The position numbers were made by a program, and so were the translations under genes. The notes under the pieces are model-generated. The model did not search any database, was not told the DNA's origin, and was given only the letters and a program-made list of their open reading frames with translations. DNA of 64,000 nt from Metellina segmentata (lineage: Eukaryota > Arthropoda > Arachnida > Araneae > Tetragnathidae). Positions 11,953-21,850 of this stretch are shown one piece after another; the stretch's first letter is position 1; each line of letters opens with the position of its first letter. The DNA is taken from positions 88,962,478-89,026,477 of the forward strand of contig OX375873.1 of the NCBI GenBank assembly GCA_947359465.1. Direction: 5' to 3'.

Positions 11953-12175
11953 GATGAACCCTCCTGGTAGTTATCTCGACGAGATATCTCGTCATTATCG
12001 AAACTTATTGGGTCTTGTTGGACGAGATATCTCGTCATTAGAAGAAAAAATGACTCTTGATTTCGTACTAAAATCTAGTCACAAAATAGTATGTAATATC
12101 CTGATGACAAAGTATCTCATTCGCCAATTTAGTCAGATGGACGAGATTTATCGTCGAAACCACTTGGAGGGTTAA
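11953..12175. mobile_element. 43-bp palindromic TTAA family, short complete copy
   Basis: Left tip: TGAACCCTCCTGGTAGTTAT, with TTAA mutated to TGAA. Right tip: CCACTTGGAGGGTTAA ending at 12175. The tips are inverted relative to each other. Two intact cores ACGAGATATCTCGT lie at 11979-11992 and 12022-12035, exactly 43 bases apart. At about 220 bp and non-coding it is a MITE. Confidence 0.6.
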
Positions 12176-12401
12176 AAGAATCCTGAAGCTCGGATCCCGT
12201 ATTTCAATCTTTTGGGCCCAAACAAGAAAGACAAACCTACAGATGACAAAAAGTTCAAGAAAAACTCAAAGAATTCTTTCAGTACCTTTACTTTACTTTA
12301 CACAGAGCTTACTGACTTCTTTCAAGTCGATAGTGACGGGAGAGAGAGATAAAAGAAAGATAGAAGTCCGATATAGGTGGAAAAAAAAACTCGATTTTCA
12401 G
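12176..12401. other. Spacer before a weak exon candidate
   Basis: Nothing recognised except an acceptor-like tract (actcgattttcag) ending at 12401. Confidence 0.3.
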
Positions 12402-12720
12402 GACCAGGCCTATCCCCCCCCCCTCCTTCTTTCATCCTGTCGATATTTTTTCTGAATACATCTCAGATGACACCAACGATTTCGTCGTGACGTGGGTTTC
12501 AGCAAAACCAACTTGGGTTCGCGATCGCAGGGACCATAATCTTTCCCTTCTGAAAATAGAACTGGATAGCGATAGTCCTCTAAACCTCCTAAAAGAGCCG
12601 AAAGAAGAAGAGAAAGAACTGCATGGGTCGCGATTGAGAATGAATTGCTGCAGTTCTATCTTGCAAACTTGTTTGTTTCTGTTCTATATCATTACTCTTC
12701 TTTTGTATCCAAGTTTTTAA
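12402..12720 (+). CDS. Possible terminal exon, unknown product (weak)
   Basis: I do not recognise this sequence. The frame is open from 12364 to the TAA at 12718-12720. If the acceptor-like CAG at 12399-12401 is used, it would begin after it. The product would contain an acidic stretch (DIFSEYISDDTND), a charged middle (KEPKEEEKELHGSR) and a hydrophobic C-terminus (ILQTCLFLFYIITLLLYPSF) that looks like a tail anchor. AATAAA occurs at 12751-12756, about 30 bases past the stop. There is no ATG near the 5' end, so it could only be an internal or last exon. A 10-base C run lies in the frame. In AT-rich DNA a frame of about 118 codons can occur by chance, so confidence is low. Confidence 0.15.
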
Positions 12721-12850
12721 GTATGTTAATCAAGTTTAAGCTCGATATAAAATAAAGGTAACTGGTTAATCTACAGAAGTGCCTTAGTCCTGTCCTTTCG
12801 AGCGTCTTATCAGTTAGATGGGATACTTTACTAATCCTCCATTTGTTGCA
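12721..12850. other. Short spacer
   Basis: Contains AATAAA at 12751; otherwise nothing. Confidence 0.4.
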
Positions 12851-13432
12851 GTAATCTTCATAGCTCATTTACTTTCGCTGTTTTCGGGTTACATGGGAGG
12901 CATTTTTGATTACCAAGCTACTAAGATGCTGTAGTGTTCCTGCGATGATACTTGTTACCTGTACTTATAGTAATCTTCACAGCTCATTTACCATCGCTAT
13001 TTTCGGGTTACATGGCATACCAAGCTACTAAGATGCTGCAGTATTCCTGCGATGATACTTGTTACCTGTACTTATAGTAATCTTCACTGCTCATTTACCA
13101 TCGCTATTTTCGGGTTACATGGGAGGCATTTTTGCGTACCAAGCTACTAAGATGCTGTAGTGTTCCTGCGGTGATGCTTGTTACCTGTACTTATAGTAAT
13201 CTTCACAGATCATTTACCATCGCTATTTTCGGGTTACATGGGAGGCATTTTTGCGTACCAAGCTACTAAGATGCTGCAGTGTTCCTGCGATGATACTTGT
13301 TACCTGTACTTATAGTAATCTTCACAGATCATTTACCATCGCTATTTTCGGGTTACATAGGAGGCATTTTTGCGTACCAAGCTACTAAGATGTTGTAGTG
13401 TTCCGACGGTGATACTTGTTACCTGTACTTAT
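12851..13432. repeat. Tandem repeat, 119-bp unit x 5
   Basis: Units start gtaatcttca at 12851, 12970, 13077, 13196 and 13315. Four are about 119 bp; the second is 107 bp because a 12-base piece around ggaggcattttt is missing. Units differ by only a few substitutions (for example ctgtagtg/ctgcagtg, gctcattt/gatcattt), so the array is young. No coding content. Confidence 0.95.
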
Positions 13433-14684
13433 CCTGAACACTTCGCCAATAAAAATTAAAAGCAATAAATTAATAATTGATACATGATAGTTGACTGGAC
13501 ATCACAAATGCCATCCATCGCCATAGCCCAAATGGTATTAAAGAACATTTTAAGGAAACATCAAAATGTATCATGCAGTAAGAGCATTTGGTTAGCTGAA
13601 GTGAAATAGCATTCCATCTGATTTGTTCGTTCAATTCTTCCCTGTGTCAGCCAAACTCCCCTTGTGCGTGTCCATTGCTTTATGATGTCTGTCTTGTGTT
13701 CGGTGCATTGATTTTTAATTTAACGTGTCTTGATGTATTTTTTTCTATTTTCCTGACATGTTTACATTATATTATATTTGTTTATGCTCTATTAGTCATT
13801 TGAATTAAGTTTACTAATTCATTAAATGTTTTATTTGATACCTCAGTTTTTACATGTTTTTGGGAAGGAAATATGAATACTTCATCGGCTAAGAGAATTT
13901 TGTTAGTGTTTTATTTTTTTCTATCCTCGTTTTACTTACACCCAGTGGGATGTGATTTCGACATTTGAAATATTCGACATGCAAAGTTACCCCTATTATA
14001 AAGGCGACTTTGCCCACCTCTTTTTTAATTTGACGAATCGTGAAATTCATTTCTCAAAAATTAAAAATAACTGATATTATCTACTAACAGTCGTAAAAGT
14101 GGAAAAAATTATTTTAAACCAAAATTGAGTCGGGAAGGGTTCTAAAATAATGTTCAAAGTTGAAAAGTTGGCAAAAATACCCGTTTTATGGTACTTCAAG
14201 TAATGTTAAGACGAGTACTATTAACACGACACTATCTTTAGTGAAGAATAAAGTTTTCTCTCAAACCATAAGACTCACATCAACTCAGAACTTATCAATT
14301 TTTAAATGGTGAACAATCTATTCAAAATATTAAAAGTGGTAAGCTTAATTTGAGAATATGAATAGTTAATAATTTAAAGGAAAGCAATATCATTCTTACT
14401 AGATCAGATATTCACGTAGAAATAAGAATTCAAAATAAGATTTTCAAAGATTTATTTAAAGAGAAGAGAAACACGGCAAATCATATCAGAAGTGGTATGA
14501 AAGAAGGATAAATAAATAATAGCCAATGTTATATAAAATAGTGAAACATCGTTAGATGTTTTAGAATTGGTTACAAGAATATTCTAGGAAATTATAGAAT
14601 TCCACTACAGAAATACAAAATAAAATGCCTAAATTTTAATTTAAAAAAAATAGTCTGCGACAGGATTATCTTTTAAAATAAGTC
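13433..14684. other. AT-rich stretch, nothing recognised
   Basis: No frame of interest, element ends or tRNA-like boxes were found. Confidence 0.4.
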
Positions 14685-14687
14685 TAA

Positions 14688-15143
14688 GGCCCGATGCATA
14701 CATCCGTTTTTTCAACGTGCGGCGCCGCTGCGGCAATGCAAGTGTCGTCTGAGATACATTAGATCCAATGGAGTAGCGCACACATGTCTCCGGCGCCGCT
14801 GCGGCGACACACGTCCCCTTGCGCGCAATTTGTACTGCAGTTCCCCACGTCGCCGCAGCTCGCGGCACACACTTCTCCGGTCTCAAATACCTTGTTTTCA
14901 TAAATAAATGGAATACAAATGAAAATTACTAAATGGTTGTATCCAGTAACGTCAATTTTGTTTCAAAATATACTTTTTTTTTGCACCAAGTAAGCGAAAT
15001 AAACACGTTTTCTTCGATAGAATATTTATCGCAAATGGCGCGAAATGAGTACTTGCGTCATTTCACAGTTATGTGTGCATAGTTGGGCTTCGGTGCGGCA
15101 GCGGCGCCGCGCGTTGAAAAAAATCGAATGTGTGCACCGGGTC
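14688..15143. mobile_element. Harbinger-like MITE with GC-rich termini
   Basis: The left end is GGCCCGATGCATACATCCG and the right end, read on the minus strand, is GACCCGGTGCACACATTCG. Both continue through TTTTTTCAACG into gcggcgccgctgc. The flanking trinucleotide TAA is present on both sides (14685-14687, 15144-15146). A 3-bp TAA/TTA duplication with G-rich tips is what PIF/Harbinger transposases produce. A second gcgccgctgcggcgac block lies inside the left half (14792). Size 456 bp, no transposase. The Arg/Ala-rich minus-strand frame 14641-14901 merely translates the GC-rich repeat. Confidence 0.75.
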
Positions 15144-15591
15144 TAATGTGTGTGTGGTAATTTTGAACTTGGTACTCTTTCTGTTTTCTTTCACTAATTA
15201 ATTGTCTGCACAGTTCAGAGCGTGATAATCCATTAGAATTTAGAATACTTTAAGGGCCCTTTGAACGATTTCTTTGTTTTCATGTTCACAAAAAATGTTT
15301 TAGTGTACCTTATTCATTAAATATACATTACAAAAAGAAAACAATAATTTTTTCATTCACAATGATGAAATAATTCAGTTTTTATAAAAATATTTCATAT
15401 TTTTATAAAATTTGTAAATATTTCAATATTTACAAATTTCTACTCCATCTGCAAATTCGATTTTTTTTACAATTTTTTTATATTCACCTGTTCAATAATC
15501 ATCATATGTTTATCAATTGTTCGTCACAATTTCGTGCATGGGATAACATGTACCACATTTACTTATTTTTTACTAATATTTTTGTAACAAA

Positions 15592-16130
15592 TCTATATAT
15601 ATAAAACACTAACGTACGTGGACCCGAAATCGACGTTATTTGTGTATCGTCGAATGGCAACAATCAACGTAAATAAAATAACCCAGATATTTTGAATTCT
15701 TACTGTTTTCAAATAGCCGAGGTCAATTTCTATGCAAAATAAGGAATTAAATTGTAATATTTATGTTTGAACTGACTTTTTATTTCTTCCTTTGATGCAA
15801 AAGTAATTTAAACGTAATTTTGCTACCCGGTATCTGGCCACGTCAGAATTAATGTTTACTTTTTTAATTTGATTTAGAATTCCGTGTTTGGGTATTTGAG
15901 TTGATTTTAATGATATGTCTATTTCCTGCAAAACATCACTAGACATGGATAATTTTGTAGCGGTATATGTATATTTCGACCAACTTTCCTTAAATATTTG
16001 ATTGAATACGCAATGACATAAAAATAAATAAAATATACAAATCAAAGCATGTTTAATTACGGTGTGTAAAAAAGTTAAAAAAAAAGCACTATTACACACC
16101 GCCGAGTGCTAGCCGGCGCAGACCGGCTAG
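15592..16130 (+). mobile_element. Short non-autonomous Helitron
   Basis: The 5' end is TCTATATATATAAAACAC preceded by A, the standard Helitron start. The 3' end has a GC-rich hairpin, CGCCG (16100-16104), loop AGTGCTAGC, CGGCG (16114-16118), then 8 bases and CTAG (16127-16130) followed by T. A 3' hairpin 8-12 bases before CTRR and insertion between A and T are the diagnostic Helitron features. There is no terminal inverted repeat or target duplication, as expected. At 539 bp it lacks Rep/helicase. A related copy of its right half lies at 21340-21850. Confidence 0.75.
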
Positions 16131-18004
16131 TACTACGAAAAACAGCAAAAAAAGAGTCATAATTGATTTCAGCAATTTTTGAAAATATAACTATCTTTCC
16201 CTTATTCCATGCACAAAGTTATGAATACAACATAATAAACAAGAGAAATAAGTCTTAAATAGCTACATCAATTGCAATAAAAGCCTTAGCATTTAAACAC
16301 ACTGTAGTCATTAAAAATAAAAAGGCGAGATAAAGCACTTTGAAGTTTTAAATGCTTTCAATCCTTACAATCTTAGAAAACTTGAATACCTCGTTAAACA
16401 ATGTAGCCACAGCTATAAAATTTTGCGTATATATTCTTTAAAGTTGTATAGTTAATAATGATACTGAATTTTTTAAAAACATTTTGATCAGTTTTAGGGT
16501 ATTGTGTCTCCTTAATCAGATTATGTTCAGAAAAGAAACAAAATTCAAATACTACAACATATTTCAAAGAAAACATCAAAACTACATAATGGATATGAAT
16601 AAGAGGAATTTCGAATTTGAATATTTTTCCCCCAAGGAAAAATATTCCTTGTTCAGGTTAATGTTTGAATTTGTCTTGAAGTTATTGTGTTATGATGTAT
16701 GAATTTATGGAAAAACTTCGAATAAAGTATTCTTTATGCTGATCCAAAGCTATACATGGACTAGAAATTTCTTATTTTTCAAATGGAAAATATTTTTCAA
16801 TCTTATGTTCAATATATTTGACATGTATGGAATACGTGAAAAGTTATCGATTCTGTCAGGAACGAGGCCGAGAAAAAAATTCGAGCTTTTCCATCCAGAT
16901 TTCACGTTTTCTAAGTATAAATTTTTCAATAAAAGTTTTACTTTAGAAGGTTAAGTTTCAATCTATTGAAACTATATAGAAGTAACTGTAACACAGTGTT
17001 ACATGTTGATGTTGCAATCCATAGCAAATTATTTGGAGTAATTCGTTGATGTAAAAAGTCACATTGCGTTGAACAACAGTTCATACAAATATTAAAAGCA
17101 AAATAAAATAAGATATTAATAAAAAAAAAAATTGGAAATAATTAGAAATAAAAATTAATAAAACAATCTTTTCTATGAAATTGGTAAACAGATTTCTGAG
17201 AATACAGATAAAAGAAAATATCGTTATTTGATATATAGATACTAAATGATGCTGAAAATAAATTCATGTAAAATTTCTGTACTAAACAAATTACTTCATT
17301 TTAATATTGTAAAGGAAATCACGTTTAATATTGTTTACATTTAAGTTAAAAATTTATAACTGTATTCAGAAAGTCTGCTCAATGCTTAAAAGCTAATAAA
17401 CATTTTAACATTTTCATTCAACATAACTGGAAAATCCATTAGCTTTTTACGTTAGAAGATTTGATAAAGTATAGGCAGTTATTTTTATGTGCATGTCTAT
17501 GCAATATAAAAAAAGCAAGTATGCGAAACTTCTTTAATAAGAAATACACTCCAATATATCTTGTTACTGTTAAAAGTATTTTGTTACTTATGGTGCTTAG
17601 TAGCATATATGCAAAAGAACTTAGTATATTAATTCAATTAAAATTTCCATATTAGTTTCCATAAAAACTGCTGCACAACATATCTAAAAAGATATTGATA
17701 GTAGAAAACAATTTGAATTACGCTTTTTTTTTAAATTGTTGCAAAGAAACTGGTTAAATGATTTTAAATTATACCTATTACTTTGCGATTATTTTCATAA
17801 AAATATTCAATAATTTTTTCTCTTTTTCTAAAACAGTAAATCGATATTTTCTGTATTGAAGACTTCCAATATTTTGTCCTTCACATGTCACTTCTTAACA
17901 TTATCATCTTCAATCGATACCCCTGATGCTCTCCAGATTTTTGATTCAAATTAATCTGTTATCGTCTCTGATTATGCTGATGTAATTCAAAACTGTAAGC
18001 GCTA
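16131..18004. other. Very AT-rich stretch, nothing recognised
   Basis: Short A/T-biased frames on both strands (for example 16484-16702 and 16736-16954) have no family signature. No repeat ends were found. Confidence 0.4.
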
Positions 18005-18200
18005 TCTATATCTAAATATATAAGTCACAGTTGGTGTCTGTTCTCTATAGAAATCTACACTGTTTGACCAATCCACACAAAGTTTAGTACACTTATACTT
18101 TGGAACACAGCAGGAACGATAAGCTAACTGTCAATTTCCATTCTATTTGTTCTAGGTGGGGCCAAAAACGATTCGATATCAGTATATAAATAACATTGAG
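18005..18200 (+). mobile_element. Helitron-like 5' end fragment
   Basis: TCTATATCTAAATATATAAG, preceded by A, starts a block that continues with gttggtgtctgttctc and gtttgaccaatccacac. This resembles the conserved leader of many animal Helitrons. I found no matching 3' hairpin-CTRR end downstream, so it is probably a truncated copy interrupted near 18450 or earlier. Confidence 0.4.
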
Positions 18201-18453
18201 TTTTAAACGATTACTGAAAGTAGCTCAGATTGTTTTACCAGAGTTGATGGAAAATTAAATTTCCAAAAAAATTGGTTTACCAATACTACTGGAAAACAGT
18301 TTTTTCCAAAACACATAATATAATACTTGGTAGACCTATGTTGCCCACCTCCAAGTGGTGCACCCTAGGCAACGTTTATACTGAAAAGTGGTCTACAGTT
18401 TTCAGCATGTTTTCTATCGCCCTTCTTACTATCATATCCGACGTCCAGTTAGC

Positions 18454-18913
18454 CTATTTTCTTTTTAGAGCCGCGGTAGCTCAGTCATTAGAGCGTCTGG
18501 CTCGCATAAGAAGGGTTGTGGGTTCTGTCCTCGGCGGAGCCTACAATTCTGATGATTGCGAGATCGGAGCTTCGACCTAGCTAAAGACCGTCGTGTTCAC
18601 TAATGGTGACTGGGGCACGTTAAATAGGTCGTGGTCACAAAGTCCCCCATGTTCCTATACCAAATCAATACCTATGGGGGCACCTGATCAGGGGGTTATC
18701 GGCCTCTGATTGGGATCTAAATTACGATATGTGTGAGTGAATGGATGTATGAAAGGGGCCTTCCTGTAAAACGGATGTGTCATGTATGTCGAGCAAAGTC
18801 GGACTTCCTCTCAATGGGGCTCAATAACATGAAAGGCGCACCTCCTCGCCTCTTGCCGTCTTCGACGGGCCTGGCATTCCTCTGGTCTGCCAGTGTAGGT
18901 ATGAGAAACAGCA
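18454..18913 (+). mobile_element. tRNA-derived SINE (family B), young copy with 26-bp target duplication
   Basis: A tRNA-like head begins at 18468: A-box-like tagctcagtcattagagcg and B-box-like gtgggttctgtcc. After it come a body with aaagaccgtcgtgtt (18583) and gcacgttaaat, and a tail ending gtatgagaaacagca. The 26 bases at 18428-18453 recur without mismatch at 18914-18939, so the insertion is exactly 18454-18913 and recent. Fourteen bases (ctattttctttttag) lie between the duplication and the tRNA head and are not shared with the other copy at 46756; they may have been added at integration. The 102- and 109-codon frames here are read through the SINE and are not genes. Confidence 0.9.
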
Positions 18914-18939
18914 ACTATCATATCCGACGTCCAGTTAGC

Positions 18940-19418
18940 AGCGATGGAAAGTTGAGGATCTTCTCACAGTTCCAAACGGCTCACGTCGTGAAACTGTCGT
19001 TCAGTTTCGCCTTTGGACTACTGGGACTTTTGACTGACTGGGTAACATCTCTATCGCAATGAGACTTTTGACCTACCAAACTGCCCCCTTTGTAATATGG
19101 CAGAACCAATGAACTGAGCCCAACTTCATCGTTGCTTCTCACTTCATGGCGAATCTGAGACGACGAGATATTGGCATGCTAGAGAACTCTTGAGGCAATG
19201 AATTCGGTCAATTTTGCTGGACTTTTATTCGTTGTGTAATTTTCCTCTTCGTATTACCTTGCCATCGGAAAAAAAAATGTTTGAACTTACTTTTTATTTC
19301 TTCCAATAATGTAAATAGTTTATAAATACTTGTTTGACGAAGAAATAATATTTTAAATAATTAATTTTACTTAACTTAAATTTTGTAATGGAACACGAAA
19401 TGTCCAATCATAAAAGAC
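18940..19418. other. Spacer including a piece of the Helitron-related repeat
   Basis: At 19280-19308, tgtttgaacttactttttat matches 15763-15782 of the Helitron with one mismatch. This suggests the DD41D element at 19419 landed near or within a second Helitron-related copy. Nothing else recognised. Confidence 0.45.
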
Positions 19419-21020
19419 GGGAAAAACTTTAAGAGGTGATAGTACACATCCAAAGAAACAACTTTCATCAAAGAATGCATGGTCGGAAACAAAACGCAAA
19501 GGTGCTGGCGCATTTGAAAACTTAATCCTTGCAAATGTTAAAGCTTCATTCTTGTTGCGAGTTTTTGGCCGAAGAACGACAGTAATAGCATGCAAATTTG
19601 ATATGGGGGAAAAGAAGAACTCGCAGGTAAATTTTCGCCTCGATTAATACATAAAAGCCGGTGATCCGAGTGTGCAACTGTCAATCGCGGTAGGAACATA
19701 TCGGAAGATGTTGCCCTTCACTAATAAGGAAAAGGCTGTTATGCATTTTATCTACGGACTTGCAAATGGAAATGGCTCAGTAGTTCAATGATTGTACGGA
19801 GAGAGGTTTCCCAACAGGCAGTTGCCCGACCGTAAAACATTTGAGCGCTTGCACCAACAGTTGTGCTAGACGGGATCCTTTCTCGCTTCCCGGTCGTATG
19901 CAGGTAGTGCAAAGACGGACAGAAAGTCGGTCATGTAAGAAGCCATTCTGGATATGGTGGTTGATCAGCCAAGTGAAAGTACCCGAGCAGTGGCTAGGCA
20001 GTTACATGTATCACAATCCACGACATGGCGAGTACTGAAGGCTGAACGTTTGCATCCTTACCATGTTCAACGAGTTCAAGAACTGACTCAAAACGATTAT
20101 CTTCGCCGTGTGGAATTCGCTCGGTGGTTTCTGCAGAAGAGCACAGTAAATCCAGATTTTGTGGCAATTGTGCTTTTCACGGATGAATGTACATTTACAC
20201 GTGAAAGTGCATTGAACACCCACAATCAACATGTTTGGGCGGATGTAAATCCACGTGTCCCTTATTCACATGCTCATCAGCGGCGCTTTTGTATTAATGT
20301 TTGGACAGGAATAATCGGAGACCACCTGCTCGGATCTTATCTTCTGCCAGAACACCTTGACTTGAAAAAATACCTCACGTTTCTGCAACAGGTGCTGCCA
20401 GACATGTTGAAGGACGTTCCCACACACATCCAGAATGTAATGTGGTTCCAGCAAGATGGAGTACCAGCCCATTAGGCACAAGAGGTGCGAAACTATCTGG
20501 ATTTAACTTTTCCAAACCGATGGATCTGGAGAGGTGATCCTGTAGCTTGGCCACCACTCTCGCCAGATCTTTCATCTAATGATTTATTTTTGTGGGGACA
20601 GCTGAAGGCTCTTTTGTATGAGACCCCCGTTGAATCTGCAGAAGATCTCGTTGCCAAACTTTCGACCGCTGCAGGGAAAGTACGCGATATGTCTAACGTT
20701 TTTCAGAAAGTTCGTCAATCCTTTCTTCGCCAATGTACCTCATGCGTAGCCACTACCGGTCACTGTTTTGAGCACTTATTGTAATAGCATGTCATTAAAC
20801 TTGCTTTTGCCACTTATTACCTCTTTGTGTGTTTGAACGTCTTCCGATATGTTCCTACCGCGATTGACAGTTGCATACTCGGATCACCGGCTTTAATGTA
20901 TTAATCTTATAAAATCACCTTCGGCGCCCTCTAGCACATTTGCGTTTTAATTCCGACCATGCATTCTTTGATGAAAGTTGTTTGTCTGGATGTGTACTAT
21001 CACCTCTTAAAGTTTTGCCC
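19419..21020 (+). mobile_element. DD41D-type mariner relative with long inverted ends
   Basis: The left end is GGGAAAAACTTTAAGAGGTG from 19419; the right end is the reverse complement of GGGCAAAACTTTAAGAGGTG, ending at 21020. The inverted similarity resumes after an indel through gtgatccgagtgtgcaactg (19656) up to the transposase start, so each arm is about 200-290 bp. Total 1,602 bp. A clean TA duplication is not visible at these borders, so the exact tips may be off by a few bases. It carries one transposase frame, 19708-20784. Confidence 0.8.
19708..20784 (+). pseudogene. Transposase, DD41D group of the IS630-Tc1-mariner superfamily
   Basis: One frame of 359 codons runs from ATG 19708 to TAA 20782-20784 without frameshift, but with stops at 19789 (TGA), 19867 (TAG), 19936 (TAA) and 20473 (TAG). 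The N-terminus (FIYGLANGNGSVV...LYGERFPNR) matches, from memory, the helix-turn-helix called DUF4817 that fronts this arthropod transposase type. A second HTH follows (RQLHVSQSTTWRVLK). The catalytic Asp residues are FTDE, QQDG and SSNDLFLW. The spacing from the second to the third Asp is 41 residues, hence DD41D (rosa/Visitor-like). All three are intact, so inactivation rests on the four nonsense codons. The C-terminus HCFEHLL is complete. Confidence 0.85.
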
Positions 21021-21026
21021 ATCTAA

Positions 21027-21082
21027 TAATAATGAATGTACATTTCCACTTGAAAGTGCATTTAACACCCACACCCACCCAC

Positions 21083-21084
<2 letters not shown>
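21027..21084 (+). pseudogene. Stray fragment of the same transposase next to the element's right end
   Basis: aatgaatgtacatttccact...gaaagtgcatttaacaccca repeats the coding sequence at 20189-20226 (around TDECTFTRESALNTHN) with a few changes. It lies 7 bases outside the right terminus and runs straight into a CCCA tract and the TA microsatellite. This is a second, separately decayed piece of the same family. Confidence 0.7.

Positions 21085-21127
<43 letters not shown>
21085..21127. repeat. (AT)n microsatellite
   Basis: About 21 AT units preceded by a CCCA-rich tract (21066-21084). Confidence 0.95.
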
Positions 21128-21129
<2 letters not shown>

Positions 21130-21339
21130 ATAGCCTTAAATATTCCATCAATTAAAAACTTCAGAAACAAATTTATTTCAGTTCATTAGTTATTTTGTGC
21201 TTTTATCATCCACCAATTTATTAGGATTACCAAATACCAATGCAGGTCAATTTATCAAGTGATGTACTGTCAACGCTGGAGATTTAGGCCCTTCAGAGCC
21301 AGGTTCTCCATGACCTCTTCAAAACCTTTTTTATAGTTT

Positions 21340-21850
21340 GATTTAGAATTCTGTGTTTACGTATTTGAGTTGGCAGCAATATGCTGCGGTCATATTTAAA
21401 GATTTCCAAATATTAAAAATTCTTTTGAAAATAATTTTTTTTTTGAATTATAATATTCTTCTTGAAAATAAATTATTATTGCCTTTATCAGTATTGTAGA
21501 AGTCTTTTTTCGAATTGTTTTATTTCAGAATATATTCAAGAAGTCGAAATTCGACACCTTTGCACAGATATATTTTTTTAGGAATTCTGCATTTTTTCAA
21601 GGATTGTGTGGAATTTTATTTTTGTTTGTGTTTACGTGTTCCGGTATATTACTTATTGCAGATATATTATTTAGGAGACATATTTTAATGTTTTATTTAT
21701 TTCCTGAAATATATCAGACAGGATTAATTTCTTGGTAGCATATTTTTTTTACGGTCAACTTTCCTTAAATGTTTGATTGAATATGTAATGAATTGCAGAA
21801 TTATGTAAAGAAAATAAATAAAGTATCCAAAACCTTTTTAAGTAAGGTGT
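21340..21850 (+). mobile_element. Second, disrupted copy of the Helitron right half
   Basis: tttgatttagaattctgtgt (21340) matches 15868-15887, and caactttccttaaatgtttg with gattgaatatgtaatga (21758-21792) matches 15979-16014. aaggtgtgtaat near 21844 corresponds to the Helitron just before its terminal hairpin, which is missing here. About 250 unrelated bases separate the two matching blocks. The missing left part may be the match at 19280. Confidence 0.6.

Noticed and set aside
14641..14901. Arg/Ala/Thr-rich frame
   Set aside because: Translation of the GC-rich MITE terminus; no domain.
18468..18545. tRNA gene
   Set aside because: A and B boxes are present but the cloverleaf arms do not close and a SINE body follows.
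18272..19062. Two frames of 102 and 109 codons
   Set aside because: They run through the SINE and its flank; the non-coding tRNA-like head explains the sequence.
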